Positions 10,858-23,924 are shown, counted from the first letter of the stretch. The stretch: DNA of 64,000 bases from Eupeodes corollae (GCF_945859685.1 NC_079147.1:80220315-80284314); one strand, 5' to 3'. Program-made: numbers and translations. The notes: generated by a model not told the origin, from the sequence alone.

Positions 10858-13320
10858 CGTTTTAGAGGAAGGTCTTGCGGAGAATTGTTGGACGCTTATG
10901 TAAGAAAGACTATTCCAGAGATTCTACAATCATAAAGTGTATGCAATCTATCTTGAAGCAAATATTGTCACAAAAATTAAGCCCCTGGTGAACTGGGCAC
11001 CTAGCTGGATTGAATGGTGAGAAACTAGCTCTTTAAGTTATTGGTAGAAGACAACATGGCAGACTATGAATACGCTTGAGAAAAAAATCATAATTTCTGA
11101 AGTCAGATCTACTGTCCCGGAAGAGTAAAACCATCGATTTTAAAAAGCGCTTTAACAAAACGTAACAGTTCTCTGTGACTATTGGGTGTTCGTATGTCAA
11201 ATATGATATAACAGTCAATTACGCCAGCGATTTCTGAATAACGAGCAGTTTTTGAAAATATTCAAATCAACATAATCAGTATTCAATAGTTCAGAACAGC
11301 CTTAGAAATAATTTCAAAGGGCGATAATAAAATATGGATCAGAGCAAACTAAAGGCTGCTAGTTGAACAAGAGAAACTTTGAACGCTCCAATTTGAAACG
11401 AATTCCATATTGTTGTAGACTTTTTGTTCCGCTTTATTATATTATCGAATTTCCGAAAGTAGCAATAGGTATCAATATTTATTTGGTTTATGATTTATTC
11501 GAATTTACTTTGAGAGGTACGTTAATTAGTCCTTACGATTTAGTAAAGCAAGTTTTATACAATATTGATTTGGTCAGCTATTACAATTATTGAAAATTTT
11601 TTTGCTCAACAACACTCAATATACACATTCCTATTTCATAGCCTGAGAAGCACAATCAAAATACTCATCCGAATTAGAGGATTTAGCTTTTCCCATTAAA
11701 CTTCACCCTGTCAAGCCAAGTGTTAAACAGACATATTACAAGGATTGTTAGTATATCAACTTTTAGCTGATTAAATTATTTATTAAAAAATAAAAGCAAC
11801 TTCCTTGATTTTCCAAACAATGAATTCTTGAATTTTTCACATCAGCATTTTCCTACCTACCTATCATCCACTTAAGTTAATCAATTTTGTTTCTGATGTA
11901 ACCGATGTTTTTCTTTCCATATCTAATAATCTTACAAAAACAGATATTACCAAAATCCCATAAACGAGTAGTGTTCCATCATGAATTGAATAATTTTTCT
12001 ATCAAAAAAATTCTAGGACCTATAAATTTTGCATTCAATCATCTCTCGGTTCATAAATCGGAAGCACGTGCTACCAATTCACATTCCTAATCAGTTTATA
12101 TATATTTCCTTTTCTGTCCCAAGCTTCCTTACTTATCGTACCCAAAACGACAGTAGTTAGAAACCAATGAGTAAAATATATGTAATGTATTTTGTGTTCA
12201 GGTATTACGTAGGCAAAAAGGACACTCTATAGGTACAAATTTTATAATAAAGTGTTCAAAGTCGAAATAAATTTAAATTAAATTTAAAAAACAAAATAGA
12301 AAGTTCAAATAGTTTTATTGAACTTTTTTATTAATTGAGTCCTTTCAAAAAATAAATATTCTCCTTAAACTTCCAACATTTAGGTAGGATCCACAATATT
12401 GATTCAACTGAATCCTTGATTATGCATTTTAATTCTTTGTTTTTTGTGTCAATTTAACCCAGAAAGCTGAATAATTTTTGTTTCCTCTCAACAACTAAAA
12501 ATATAAAAAGGATTTTGCTGAGCAAGTTTAAATGCAATTGAAATTCCTGTCAACTTGCTCTCATACCTAAAATGTCAGATGTAAAAATGTTTACACTGTC
12601 ACTATGATGTACATACGTATATACGGTTTGTGTTATGTAAATGTCACCTACAGGACCCTGTCCCATGTTACAGGATGTGCGATTTTACTATTTTTCTTTG
12701 TTTTTGTCAATGATTTTGATTTATGATATCCGCAAAAGAACAATGAAAATTCAAAAGCATAAACTTACACTCATACATGGATGTTCAAAATATATACTAT
12801 GTATGTATGAATGTATTTTTATTATCAAAGGAGCTTTTATTAAATGTTAAAGGACATAGTCCCAGAGTAAAGAAGATTTAATCCACTTACTTGTGAAAAG
12901 TCAAGGAGTAAATATGTCTCCTGGTCATCAATATTTTTATATTCGATTAGGAATTTAGTTTTTTTCTTAGCTGGGAAAACGATTTTTCTTGAACTTTACT
13001 TGAAGGAAAAAGGCACCGATAAACTTTTTATTCTATTACCAAACACTGTTTGAGTGTGGTGAAAGCTTTTTTTACGGTTATTCCTGTGTATTACAGTATT
13101 GGAAATAGGAATGCTGTTTTCTCTTTTCTTCTCACGATATTTGAAGAACACAATTACTTTTGTTTCAATATTTTTTTGTTGTTACACACAAAAAGGACCT
13201 TATTCAAATTTTCACACACTCACACACATCAGGACCATAAACACGGACACACGAATATAGAATCATATGATGGGGGGTTGAGAAAAGGAGCTTTTTCAAA
13301 CGAGTATCGATGAGAAATTA
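10858..13320. other. Low-copy AT-rich DNA, no gene recognised
   Basis: Several short open frames occur by chance but none has recognisable domains. A short CA-rich stretch (TCACACACTCACACACATC) lies at about 13209-13230. No element termini were identified. It could be intergenic or intronic host DNA. Confidence 0.4.
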
Positions 13321-14100
13321 CTTCTTTTCCAATGGTCCGTCGCTCGTCGTCGACGTTCTTAAAGTGGGCGAGGTGAAGCGAGAGCGAAGGAACGTTGTGG
13401 GCCGACGAAGGAGCTTCCTATACTCACACTGACTTTGTACAGAGCGAAAAAAGAACAATTTTATACACAATAATTATATTAAATTCCTTTGCCCGTAGAA
13501 CACTTCTCACCAAACCAAAAAAGGATAATATACCACAAGAAGAAAAAGCTAATACACTTTAAAACACCAAAAATACAACAAGGACGAAGAAATTGTTGAT
13601 TAATTCGAATCTCAAAAAGGATCTGAATAATACAATTTTATAAATTTTAAGACTAAAAGACACGTTTTAAATCGTTGTTTTAGATACTTTAGCAAGAGAC
13701 GGAGGACTCTGACTCACATAACCGTGGTTGTTAGAACTGAAAATCGGCCCAGGAAATTCACGTTAATTAACTATAACAAACATCAGTATCCTTAGGAACA
13801 CAATGGGACTTGAAACATTCTACTCAACTCAACCGACGAAGAAGACGACGACGAAGCACGATAAGGACGACGAGGACGACGCACGGCTAAGGCAAAAAGC
13901 AGCGGTTCGGTTACGTTACGGCAATAGCAACAGTAAAACCAACGACAACGAAAACGACGACGTCAACGACATAGGATAAGGAAGGTGACAACAACAACAA
14001 CAATAACAAGGATTTCAGCCACGGTTAGGTGGTATACGGCAATGGCAATGGCAACGGCAACAACTTATTCCCATATACAACAGGTTAAATGGGTTTTTTG
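13320..14100 (-). promoter_or_regulatory. Possible host promoter/5'UTR region
   Basis: This stretch is visibly richer in G, C and CpG than its surroundings. It is dense in short trinucleotide-like repeats (ACGACGACG, ACAACAACAACAACAATAACAA, GGCAATGGCAATGGCAACGG) of the kind common in fly 5' untranslated leaders. Read on the minus strand there is a TTTTCAGTTCTAACAACC initiator-like sequence (about 13735-13752), followed by a GTGAGT that could be a splice donor. No long reading frame accompanies it, and strand and function are inferences. A plain CpG-rich enhancer or repeat-rich intron is the alternative. Confidence 0.3.
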
Positions 14101-15439
14101 GCCATAAAAATGAGAGGAACAAAAATACAAGAAAACGGAAAACTTTTTTCCCAACTATTTTACCACACCGCGCACCGCGTCTCACCGGTGGAAAATCTTA
14201 AATCTTTTTTCTTTTCGAAGTTGAGAAGAATTTTTTATTTTGTGATTTTAACACTCCCGAAAAGCTGAAGTCCTTGTTAATGATTTAGGGGTTAATTAAT
14301 TTAAATGGTGGTTTGTTTTCTAAGCGTTTTTGAACAAATATCGAAGATGAACGAATTTTTCCGTGCGAAAGATTATATCGAACGCTCGAAACTCCTCGTG
14401 TATAGAGGTATGTCATATGTATATTACATACAGCTATACACAGTGCCCCAAAAAACACCCCTCTGAATTGGGTTGGAAATGGTCGTGACTTGTGATGGGG
14501 CTCTTTTTTACTTGGATATGTGTAGTTTGCGTTTGGTTGTGATGGTGATGTCTGGCTGGGTTTTAGCCGCCACATGTACATATATCAGAATTCAGGAAAA
14601 TGGGCGAGTTTGTAGCGAAAAAAAGGAATGAAAAACATTCAGTCGATATCCGAAAACTGCTTGAAAATCCAAGTAACAGAAAGTAGACAAAATTATTTAG
14701 GACTAATATCCTTTTGTTTTGTTTTTAACGGGTAAAAGGAAGGACCTTTTTGAAGCATGTTTTTCCTTTAATCAATGGTCTAATTTTGGGATACAATTTA
14801 TTGAAATGGTTTTTGAAGTTTGACATTATTTGGAATATATTTTTATGAACCACAAAGCTCTATCACATTCAAATCTCAAACTCAATCGCCATCATATTCA
14901 GTTCTCTCAGCTTGAGGATAAAGCTTTTAAATCTGACAGTTAAAAAGTAAAGTGGCAACAGCTGGTAGTCAGTCAGTTGAATGATGATGGGTGGTTGGGT
15001 GTATTTATGTTCGAAATTCGAACATGGAATTTAGTTCCTTCTGTTCCACTATGTTTTCTTTTTCGATGTTTGAGTGAGAAGAATTTATTGTAAATATTTT
15101 GTTGCTGTCATAAACTTTATAGTTTATTGTAACTAAAGTATGTTTTTCTCTTTTGATGCTTAAATGTTTTAAGTGATAAATAAAAAACTGCATTATTTCG
15201 AATATGAGAATTTATGAGAAATATATAGTTGGTCTTTGTGGGAAAACAATTAGAAAACTTTGATGGGCTTCAGCAACTGTGTGAAATTATCACTTGGAAG
15301 AATTTTTATTTTTAATGTTCTAAATACATTTTTCTGAATTTATTTTATAAAAAGTTTTATAAAATTATTTATTAAGAAATAGTCACAATGTTCTAGAGCT
15401 GAGTTATTCACCAATATGAACCATTTTTCTCTCAAATGT
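14101..15439. other. Low-copy AT-rich DNA, no gene recognised
   Basis: Nothing assignable. The 98-codon minus-strand frame at 14285-14581 shows no family features. Confidence 0.4.
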
Positions 15440-15915
15440 TGTTTTCAAGATACCGTAAAACCTTGAAAAAAATAGAATCGATAGTTTTTTTTACCAAAAG
15501 AAAAAAAAATTTAAAAAAAGTTGGTAAAAACTGATTTTCGGCTGAAGCATCTTTTCAAAAATTTTAGATTTGGTTTTGAAATAATTGTGTCTTATAAAAA
15601 ACACATTCAGTCAAATTTTAAGAAAAACCAAATTGACATTTTTCTTATAAAAAATAAAAACCTAAAAAACAATACCAAACCTTAGTAAATATTTACTTTC
15701 GACTTCAAACTAATTTATCTCACAGAAAATATTGTTTTCGGCATTCAATAATTTTTTTATAAAAATCCAACAATCCGTTTTTTTCATTAAAAATTAAAAT
15801 TAACAAAAATAGTACGCAAAATTGGTAAAACTTGATGTTCGTTTTTTGATATCTCGTGAACATTAGAAGATATTGACTTCAAATAAGTTTCATTCATCCA
15901 ATTTGTATTTGTTTA
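15440..15915 (+). repeat. HINE-like repeat fragment
   Basis: Contains the diagnostic units of the family: AAAGTTGGTAAAAACTGATTTTCG, TTTGGTTTTGAAATAATT, AATTGACATTTTTCTTA, and the tail-proximal AGTACGCAAAATTGG and GATATCTCGTGAACATT. The head is missing. It is ended by the mariner at 15916 and does not resume directly beyond it. Confidence 0.7.
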
Positions 15916-17207
15916 TAAATGGTGATTTTTTAAGAGCTTGAGAACTTTAAAAAAAAAAAAACGCATAAAATTTGCAAAATCTCATCGATTCTTTATTTGA
16001 AACGTTAGATTGGTCCATGACATTTACTTCTTGAAAATAATTTCATTTAAATGTTGACCGCGGCTGCGTCTTAGGTGGTCCATTCGGAAAGTCCAATTTT
16101 GGGTAACTTTTTCGAGCATTTCGGCCGGAATAGCCCGAATTTCTTCGGAAATGTTGTCTTCCAAAGCTGGAATAGTTGCTGGCTTATTTGTGTAGACTTT
16201 AGACTTGACGTAGCAAAAAATAGTCTAAAGGCATCAAATCGCATGATCTTGGTGGCCAACTTACCGGTCCATTCCTTGAGATGAATTGTTCTCCGAAGTT
16301 TTCCCTCAAAATGGCCATAGAATCGCGAGCTGTGTGGCATGTAGCGCCATCTTGTTGAAACCACATGTCAACCAAGTTCAGTTCTTCCATTTTTGGCAAC
16401 AAAAAGTTTGTTAGCATTGAACGATAGCGATCGCCATTCACCGTAACGTTGCGTCCAACAGCATCTTTGAAAAAATACGGTCCAATGATTCCACCAGCGT
16501 ACAAACCACACCAAACAGTGCATTTTTCGGGATGCATGGGCAGTTCTTGAACGGCTTCTGGTTGCTCTTCACTCCAAATGCGGCAATTTTGCTTATTTAC
16601 GTAGCCATTCAACCAGAAATGAGCCTCATCGCTGAACAAAATTTGTCGATAAAAAAGCGGATTTTCTGCCAACTTTTCTAGGGCCCATTCACTGAAAATT
16701 CGACGTTGTGGCAGATCGTTCGGCTTCAGTTCTTGCACGAGCTGTATTTTATACGGTTTTACACCAAGATCTTTGCGTAAAATCTTCCATGTGGTCGAAT
16801 AACACAAACCCAATTGCTGCGAACGGCGACGAATCGACATTTCACGGTCTTCAGCAACACACGCAATATTCTCTTCTGTACGCACTGTACGCATTCGTGT
16901 GGTTGGTTTAATGTCCAATAAAGTAAACTGAGTGCGAAACTTGGTCACAATCGCATTAATTGTTTGCTCACTTGGTCGATTATGTAGACCATAAATCGGA
17001 CGTAAAGCGCGAAACACATTTCGAACCGAACACTGATTTTGGTAATAAAATTCAATGATTGGCAAGCGTTGCTCGTTAGTAAGTCTATTCATGATGAAAT
17101 GTCAAAGCATACTGAGCATCTTTCTCTTTGACACCATGTCTGAAATCCCGCGTGATCTGTCAAATACTAATGCATGAAAATCCTAACCTCAAAAAAATCA
17201 CCCTTTA
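15916..17207 (-). mobile_element. Near-complete rosa-type (DD41D) mariner element
   Basis: The right end reads inward as TAAAGGGTGATTTTTTTGAG and the left end as TAAATGGTGATTTTTTAAGA. These are matching inverted termini, each next to a TA duplication (15914-15915, 17208-17209). Length is about 1.29 kb, normal for mariners. It encloses the single transposase frame at 17092-16024. It is the least decayed DNA transposon in the window, suggesting later activity than its relatives at 7.2, 41.4, 52.1, 56.5 and 60.7 kb. Confidence 0.85.
16024..17092 (-). pseudogene. DD41D mariner transposase with one frameshift
   Basis: Cut-and-paste transposase of the IS630/Tc1/mariner superfamily. The frame opens at 17092 (MNRLTNEQRLPIIEFYYQNQ) with the N-terminal helix-turn-helix region (about residues 1-60). 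The linker follows, then the first catalytic Asp in LFSDEAHFWLN, the second in WFQQDGAT and the third in DLMPLD, with 41 residues between the last two. That spacing defines the rosa/DD41D group. After residue 297 (LRQV, stop at 16199) a small deletion has shifted the frame. The remaining C-terminus (YVKSKVYTNKP onward) is open in another frame to a stop at 16024. A fully intact paralog elsewhere in the genome is likely. This copy is probably inactive because it lacks the C-terminal segment. Confidence 0.9.
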
Positions 17208-17640
17208 TAAGAGGCGACGTTTACTATTACAACGAGGTCCTATACAACGGGGCTCGAATCAAAATTGAAAATTTCGTGATAAAACTCGTTCGAGGTCACA
17301 TTGCAAGAGCTATGTCTTCGACCAACAATTTAATTTTCGTTACGTTCTAACAGAACGAAGAGTTTTTTGAGAATACATGCTTGAGCGGCTCAGTTCCACC
17401 AGAGGCACTCATCTTTTTAGATAGATGTGGTCTGATACAGGATAGATTGGCAGTTCCTCTAATCTACCACGTCAGACGAAGAACCGTGAATAGGCGACTC
17501 CCATACAGTCGGGACGTCATGACACAAGGCGGAGCAGAGCTCCTTCGGTTCAGTAGGGCTGTGCCCGAACGGAACCGAACTGATAGGGTGAAGCAGGAGA
17601 ACCAGTTTTGTTGGCTTCAATCGGCACTTGATAGTGGGTA
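17208..17640. other. Unexplained GC-richer segment between repeats
   Basis: About 430 bp with noticeably higher GC than its neighbours (for example GGCTCAGTTCCACCAGAGGC and CGGAGCAGAGCTCCTTCGG). It sits between a mariner terminus and the truncated start of another HINE-like copy. A 98-codon plus-strand frame (17381-17677) and a 61-codon minus-strand frame show no recognisable family. It may be a piece of another element or displaced host sequence. Confidence 0.4.
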
Positions 17641-18950
17641 CCAAACAAATATATTTTTGGCAAAAAAATTAAATTAACATTTTTTTCTATAAATCAAAAA
17701 AACTGAAAAAAAAAATTGTCACCTCGAAAATTTTACGAATACAAAATGGGTTTTTTCTCCAAAACAATTTTGTGCAACGAAAAAAATTGACAGTTTTTTT
17801 TTATAAAAAATAAAAACCTAAACAAAAAATTAATAAAAGTTGATAAAAATTGATTTTCGACTAAAATATATTTTCAAAACTTTGAGATATTGGATTCCAA
17901 CTACTTTTACCTTCTAAAAACTATTATTGTCAACATTCAGTTAGATTTTTAGAAAAATCGAATTAAAAGTTTTTTTTTACAAAAAAAATTTAAAAGAAAA
18001 TTTAACAAAAGTTGATAAAATTAGATTTTCGACGGAAATATCTTTTTAAAAATTTGAGATTTTGGCTTCCAATTAATTTTAACTGATAGGAAATATTGTT
18101 GTCAACATTTAGAAAAATTTTGAGAAAAATCGAATTGACAGCTTTTGTACAAAAAATAAAAACTTAAAAAAAAATTTAGCAAAAATTGGTAAAAATAAAT
18201 TTTCAACTCAAATATCTTTTTAAAAATTTGAGATTATGGCTTCCAACTAAATTTAACTTATAAAAAATATTGTTTTCAATAATCTGACAAGTTTTGCAAA
18301 AAATCAAATTGACAAATTGTTAACAAAAAATAAAAACCTAAGGAAAAAAATTAATAAAAGAGAGTACACATTGATTTTTGACTCAAATATCTTTTCAAAA
18401 CTTTGAGATATTAGCTTTAAACTACTTTCAATTTTTGAAAAATATTGTTGTCAACATTCAGTAAAATTTTGAGGAAAATCGAATTGACAGTTTTTTTATA
18501 CAAAAAATAAAACCTAACAAAAAAACAATACTTGGTAAAAATTTACTTACGACTTAAATAGCTTTTAAAAATTAAAAATATTTTCTTTATTTCACAGAAA
18601 AAAATGTGTTCGATATTTATTCAAACAAAAATAAAATCTACAAGAAGTAGTACGCAAATTTAGTAAAAAATGATTTTCGGTTCTTGATACCTCTCAAATT
18701 TATTTCATTCATCCATCAACCATTTACAAAAACTTAAGAAATGCTACAAAAATTTGTAAAAATTTATTTTCGACTAAAATCTATTTAACAAAACTAGATT
18801 TTCAAACCAAACTATTTCTTTATATGAAAAATATTGTTGGTAATTTAAAAATGTTAAAGAATAATTCAACTGACAGTTTTTTTAACCCAAAATTGACGGA
18901 TGGGATATTTGAAGTTATCATTGTGAGTCTCATCCCAGCCCCTTTTTTTA
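17640..18950 (+). repeat. HINE-like repeat, head-truncated
   Basis: Starts inside the family at TACCAAACAAATATATTTTTGG. It then has the CTGAAAAAAAAAATTGTCACCTC segment and several tandem units. Each unit carries GAATTGACAGTTTTTTT, AAAGTTGATAAAAATTGATTTTCGAC and TTTGAGATATTGG-type blocks. The tail GGGATATTTGAAGTTATCATTGTGAGTCTCATCCCAGCC plus a T-run ends it. A CR1-type element follows directly. Confidence 0.8.
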
Positions 18951-20970
18951 TAACTAGCGACCACTTAAAGGGTTTTATATACCTTTAAAATGCAAAAGAC
19001 ACAGTGTGAGCTTTAGGAAAAGAGCGAAGGAATGGATAGGAGGTGTCTGTGTACATTGATTTTGAATTCCCGAACATTGAAATGAGAGGGAAAGCTAGAG
19101 CGTGGCAAGGCGTTCTACATTCGCGTACTGCGGCTAAAGAACAATAATCTCTGTACTTCATAGTACAGCCGAAGTTACGCTCAAGTTAAACTGATGGGCA
19201 TTCCTAGAAGCACGGGTGCAACAGATAAATTGCTTAAGAGGAAGAATGCAACTGGCCATTTCACTATAGAGCATAGTCCGTTAAAATAACGGTAACAGAA
19301 ACGTGCGAGACGAGTGACGTAATCGAGTTGATGATGTTAAATTCAACAATGAATTTAAAAGCTCTTCTTTGAATACTGTCTAAGAGGCTTAAATAAGTTA
19401 CTAGAGCACCAGCCTAGAGATGAGAGTTTTATTCAAGTTTCCGACTTATATAGGTTTTGTAGATTGTAGCCAGATCAGACGGAGAAAAAATGTCTTTCAA
19501 TGTCTCAAAAAACCTAGACATCTTGCTGCATTTTTGGCCACATCGCGTTAGTGATCGCTCGGAAGATGTCGAGATTTTCAGTTTGGTTGATCCAAGTGCC
19601 ACTCTTAGATAGTGGCAAAATGTATCTCCCTTAATAGATAAAAGACAACATTGGGGTTTCGAAGCATTAAATTCTACGCGGTTTCTTAATCCCCTTTATA
19701 CAATGCTATTTAGGTCGGAATTTATTGAGCTAATCATATTTTTCCGTTGCAGTTCCACATCCGAAGAAGAGGGTTGTGAGTCTGGAAACGAATATGAAAA
19801 GCTAAGAGTACTATAGTCAGCGTAACAATGTATTGGATTAGAAGTTGCAGACAGAAGATCATTCATAAAAATGAGAAAGAGTTTTGGAGATAGAACAGAG
19901 CCCTGGGGCACACCAGCATTTATATTATGGTTTTTAGACTTAAATCCATCCAATACTACTTGTATTGAACGATCCGAAAGGAAATTACTAATCCAAAGAA
20001 GCAGGGATTCATGCAAACCAAAAGCACCCATTTTCGATAAGAATGACTGATACCAAACCTTATCAAATTCCTTTGAAACATCACGTGTAATAATCTTACT
20101 TTCTCCAAAGCGATGTAAAGATTAGCTCCACTATTCGGTGAGATGAACCATGAAATCACCAGTGGACCTATTGCTACGAAAGCCGTATTGCCGATCATTA
20201 AAAAGCTTCTGTTCCTGAAGATATTTATTAAGCTGATGATTAATCAGAGTTTTCAAGACCTTGGAGAGAATGGACGTAAGTGCAATCGGACGGTAATTAG
20301 AGATTGAGGAACATTCGCCTTTTATGGGAATAGGCTGGACAAATGTGGTTTTCTATCCGGTCGAAACGAGACCTGGGTAGTAGGATAGATGGAAAAGCTT
20401 ACACAGTGGTTTTGGCAGTGTTGAAGAACACCTCTTCAGAGCAATAGTGGGGATACCATCCGGACCAGAGGATTTCTGTATGTTAAGATCTTTTACGACT
20501 CTCGCCACAGTACGAGTGCGAAAAAGATCGGCCCCATAGAGTCATAACACTCAACTGGCAGTGTTGAATTGGCGGCGAACTGCCTAGCAAAGAGAACAGC
20601 TTTCTCTAAAGAGCTAACAAATTTAGTGTTTAAGGACAACGAGCGTAGGAACCGAGGAAAAGGAAGAATTCCTCATATTTTTCACAAATGACCATAATTT
20701 TGTACTGATATTGAGACATTGCAGTATTTTTTGTCGTAATTTTTGGTCATCTAAAACTAATCCGTAAAATATGGGAGTTGCAGGCCTTCCTGGCTTGCGT
20801 GAACGTATTCCGATTTCCCTCAGTTGGATTGGCTTTAAAACAACGGAAACTTACCTTCTTAACCCTAATAACCTCTTTACAGCTCGCACCGAACCATGCG
20901 TTTTCCCTATTCGCTATAAAACTTCTTAATTCAACAAGGTTCAAATTTCTAGCGTTGAATTCGTGCAAAA
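18951..20970 (-). pseudogene. CR1-type non-LTR retrotransposon ORF2 remnant
   Basis: On the minus strand: a linker block (20968-20747, WFGASCKEVIRVKKVSF, then KACN), the first RT motif (SSGPDGIPTI, about 20470), NYRPIALTSILSKV (about 20300), RQYGFRSNRSTGDF (about 20190), KVWYQSFLSKMGAFGL, then AGVPQGSVLSPKLFLIFMND (about 19925). The catalytic box reads YADY (19813-19824) instead of YADD, a disabling change. The end domain has WNALPRSSFPSHFNV (about 19095), typical of the CR1/Jockey assemblage. Multiple frameshifts. Its 3' side abuts the tail of a HINE-like copy. Confidence 0.8.
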
Positions 20971-23867
20971 AATATAATTTTGAGTTTGATAAATGAGTGT
21001 AAGAAACTTAATAGATCATACAAAATGTCTTGAAATAGTTTCAGTTTTTTTTTAATATAAAGAAGATTAATTAATTAGTTTTTGAAAATTGTATCCACTA
21101 TAAATCCCTTGCAAATTATCCATAAAAATAAATTAACTTACATATTGGTTGGTTAAACCAGTTCACAGGAATGACCTGACCAATATTGTATACTTAATTA
21201 TAAAATTGTGTAGGTATCTATTAAAATATATACATTTTTCAAATATTTCCACCACCAAATGTTGTAAAGCTTGATTAAAACAAAAATTAACAAATTTTGA
21301 CGCTAATTACATCTCGAAACAAAACCTTTTTTTGTATAAAACTAAAACAAACCTATGATCTCGAGTCTCAAAACAAGTTTCTTTCTGAGTTTTGTTTGTT
21401 GTCTCAAATAAAAACACTCGATAAAATTTCCTAATCCTTAAAAACATTTCAGTCAACGAGCATTGAACCAATAAATCAATTCTGTCAAATCTCAATATTG
21501 GTCCCCTTTATCTCTTCTAACTCTTATCCATTTTGACCCAATAACTATAAGCGTTAGAAAATACCATTTTACTAAAGTAAAAATAACTGACCAATTCCAG
21601 TAAAAAATTAGGTAATTGCCTTCAAAAATGAACTCAATCTAACCCCTGATATCACAAAATCCATCTTCCGCTTGATTTGATTTATCTTCGTCAATCGATC
21701 CGGCCACTATATAGTTATCTGCCCTTTAGCCATGGACAATGACCAAGATTCTATACATATTCCGCCAAAATGTCTCTGACCAAGGATTCCGGCGCCATTC
21801 TTTCAATGACTCCACTCGACTTGACTGTAGTTATATTTACAATTTGAATCCCAGCCAAAAGAACCAAACCAAACTAAACCGAAGAGACAAGATTTATAAA
21901 TCGCTTCTCTACACAATACAAAAGCTTTGCAATCCTTCAACGTTCCGGATTGTGGACGTTCGTCTTTGTTGGAATTGAAGCACATCCTAGAGATATGTAT
22001 ATATCTACCTATCTAATTTTAGTTCCAGGCATATTGACTAAAATATCTATCTATTCGTAGGTAGTCTATTTAGGGTCGATACTAACGGGAAAGGATAGAA
22101 CAAGGAGGATGTGTGTAATGTGTATTTTTCATTTAATAGAGAAAGTTAGCTGGATGTTTTCTTTAGTCGCTAGAAACTATAACTACGTTACCGGACACTA
22201 TTATCCAAGAATAGATTGCTTGGTAATCGTTTTACAAAACACAAGAGATTACCCTGAAATCCTGAACACTTACCAGTTAACAGTTTGCCATAGCAGCCAG
22301 TTTTATTGCATCATTTTCATCTAATCCCCTGGAGTGGGACAAGAAGTGGTGTATGATGCCATGGGTGGCAGTGATAGTGGCAGTGGCAGTGGCAAAGATG
22401 GCAAAAGTGATGGTGATGGCGATATGGTGGGACATAAAATAATCATTTTTCCGTCCAGCAATATTGGCTGGCAGCTGGCTGGATGGTTGGATGGCTGGAT
22501 TGGGCTGAGCTGAGCTGGTGGTTGGTTAGCCTGGATAGAGTGTACTGCTGTATCCGTGGGATTAAATAATTAAGATGAGACAAAACTTTTAGCCATCGCC
22601 ATCGAATCCATCCCAGCACCTCAACCCTGCTGAACTGGGATAAGGAACCATTTGAATGGGTTAAGGAACCATCACATCAATGTGTGTAGCTGATGTAGCT
22701 CACTGGTTCTAATTATCCTTTTTCAGTTTCTTTTTTCTTATTTGTATCTGCAGCTTTAATAATAAATCTTTGAGTGGAACTTTATTGTAATTATTATTGC
22801 TCTATAAGCTTATGAGAATTTTATTAGACACTATGGGCCATTTCAATCGACATGAGCATTTATTCTTCTCGAATGAGTTTCATTGCGTCCTTGATGTCCT
22901 TGATGATGCTAGAGTTTATTAATATAGAGATAGAGCCTTTCTCCCTATTCAAATTGTTCTCTTTCTTCCATTAAAACCCACTTTCATATCATGAGCTTCC
23001 TTATTCTTCGTTTATTTGTGTCCTTTTTATTCGTTTTAATGTAGGGTTAAGAACAAAGCAATTTAATGAGGCATGAAATTTATTGATTCTACCAAAATTA
23101 TGTCCTCATTATATGGACGATGATGGTGGCCGCTCATTTTTATTTGTTCCAATGTCAGCATTTGCAGAGGTGCGGGTGGAATGATGTGGGGTCGGTGTTG
23201 GCCTTGAAAGTGATTTAAATGAATTCATAAAAGCCTTTTAAACGACTGGAAACTATGCACTTTTAGAAAAAGAAAATATAATTAAAAAATGAATTAAACA
23301 CTGAAACATATTTGTTTGTGGGAAGAAAAGAGAATAATGCACATTTATGGAATTATAATTTGACAAAGCTTTTAAGTTTGGCCATCTGCAAAAAAAAGGG
23401 AGGAGGAGCATTTATAATAATTAAATACATTTTTTTTAAATTAAAGCAGAATCTTAAAATTAAAAACACTCAGTAAGGCACGTTGCCGTGCGGATAGGGA
23501 TTTTTTTAAACACAGGAGATTTATGGAGCCCCAAGGTTTTTTTTCTGAGAATTTTGAATGTTTGTAGAATGTACATGAAATATAAAAATAAATTTCCATT
23601 TCTGAAAATTGCTAGGCATTATTCCTTAAAATAACGATGTTTCTTCCCTTGAATTAGGTGAAGAAGCGTTTTATTTTTAAATTGAGTTCGATTCTAAGTA
23701 CAAATTTCTCACTCTTTTTTTTAAAATAAATATCCAAGAATTTCCACTAAATTTAAAAATTAAATAGGCAGGTGTTGAAATGAGTCGAATAAATACGTGC
23801 TTAGGATCATTGCTGTCATCGCACACCCGACCACAAGACACTGACAATTGGCTGGATCAGAATCTTT
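20971..23867. other. Low-copy DNA with simple repeats
   Basis: No gene recognised. At 22360-22520 the strand bias changes to G/T-rich repeats (GGCAGTGGCAGTGGCA, CTGGCTGGATGGTTGGATGG, GAGCTGAGCTGG), which look like decayed microsatellite. Frames across them are repeat-driven and not credible genes. The rest is AT-rich, without element termini, and may be intronic or intergenic host DNA. Confidence 0.4.
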
Positions 23868-23912
23868 CCGATGAAAAGTTATCACTGTAGGCCTTATCCC
23901 AGCCTTTTGTTA
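23868..23912 (+). repeat. HINE-like tail fragment
   Basis: CCGATGAAAAGTTATCACTG, then GGCCTTATCCCAGCC and a T-run, match the family's terminal block (GATGGGAAGTTATCAGTGTG, then CATCCCAGCC). Only the last about 45 bp are present, immediately upstream of the RTE copy. Confidence 0.65.
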
Positions 23913-23924
23913 TTATTAAAACTA

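Noticed and set aside
13050..13313. Host gene candidate (87 codons)
   Set aside because: AT-rich chance frame ending in a CA-repeat translation; no domain, splice signals or codon bias.
16708..16911. Plus-strand frame overlapping the mariner
   Set aside because: Antisense shadow of the transposase, which has strong family motifs on the minus strand.
22360..22520. Possible Gly/Ser- or Trp-rich coding sequence
   Set aside because: Frames are driven by GGCAGT and TGGATGGC simple repeats, with stops nearby and no domain.
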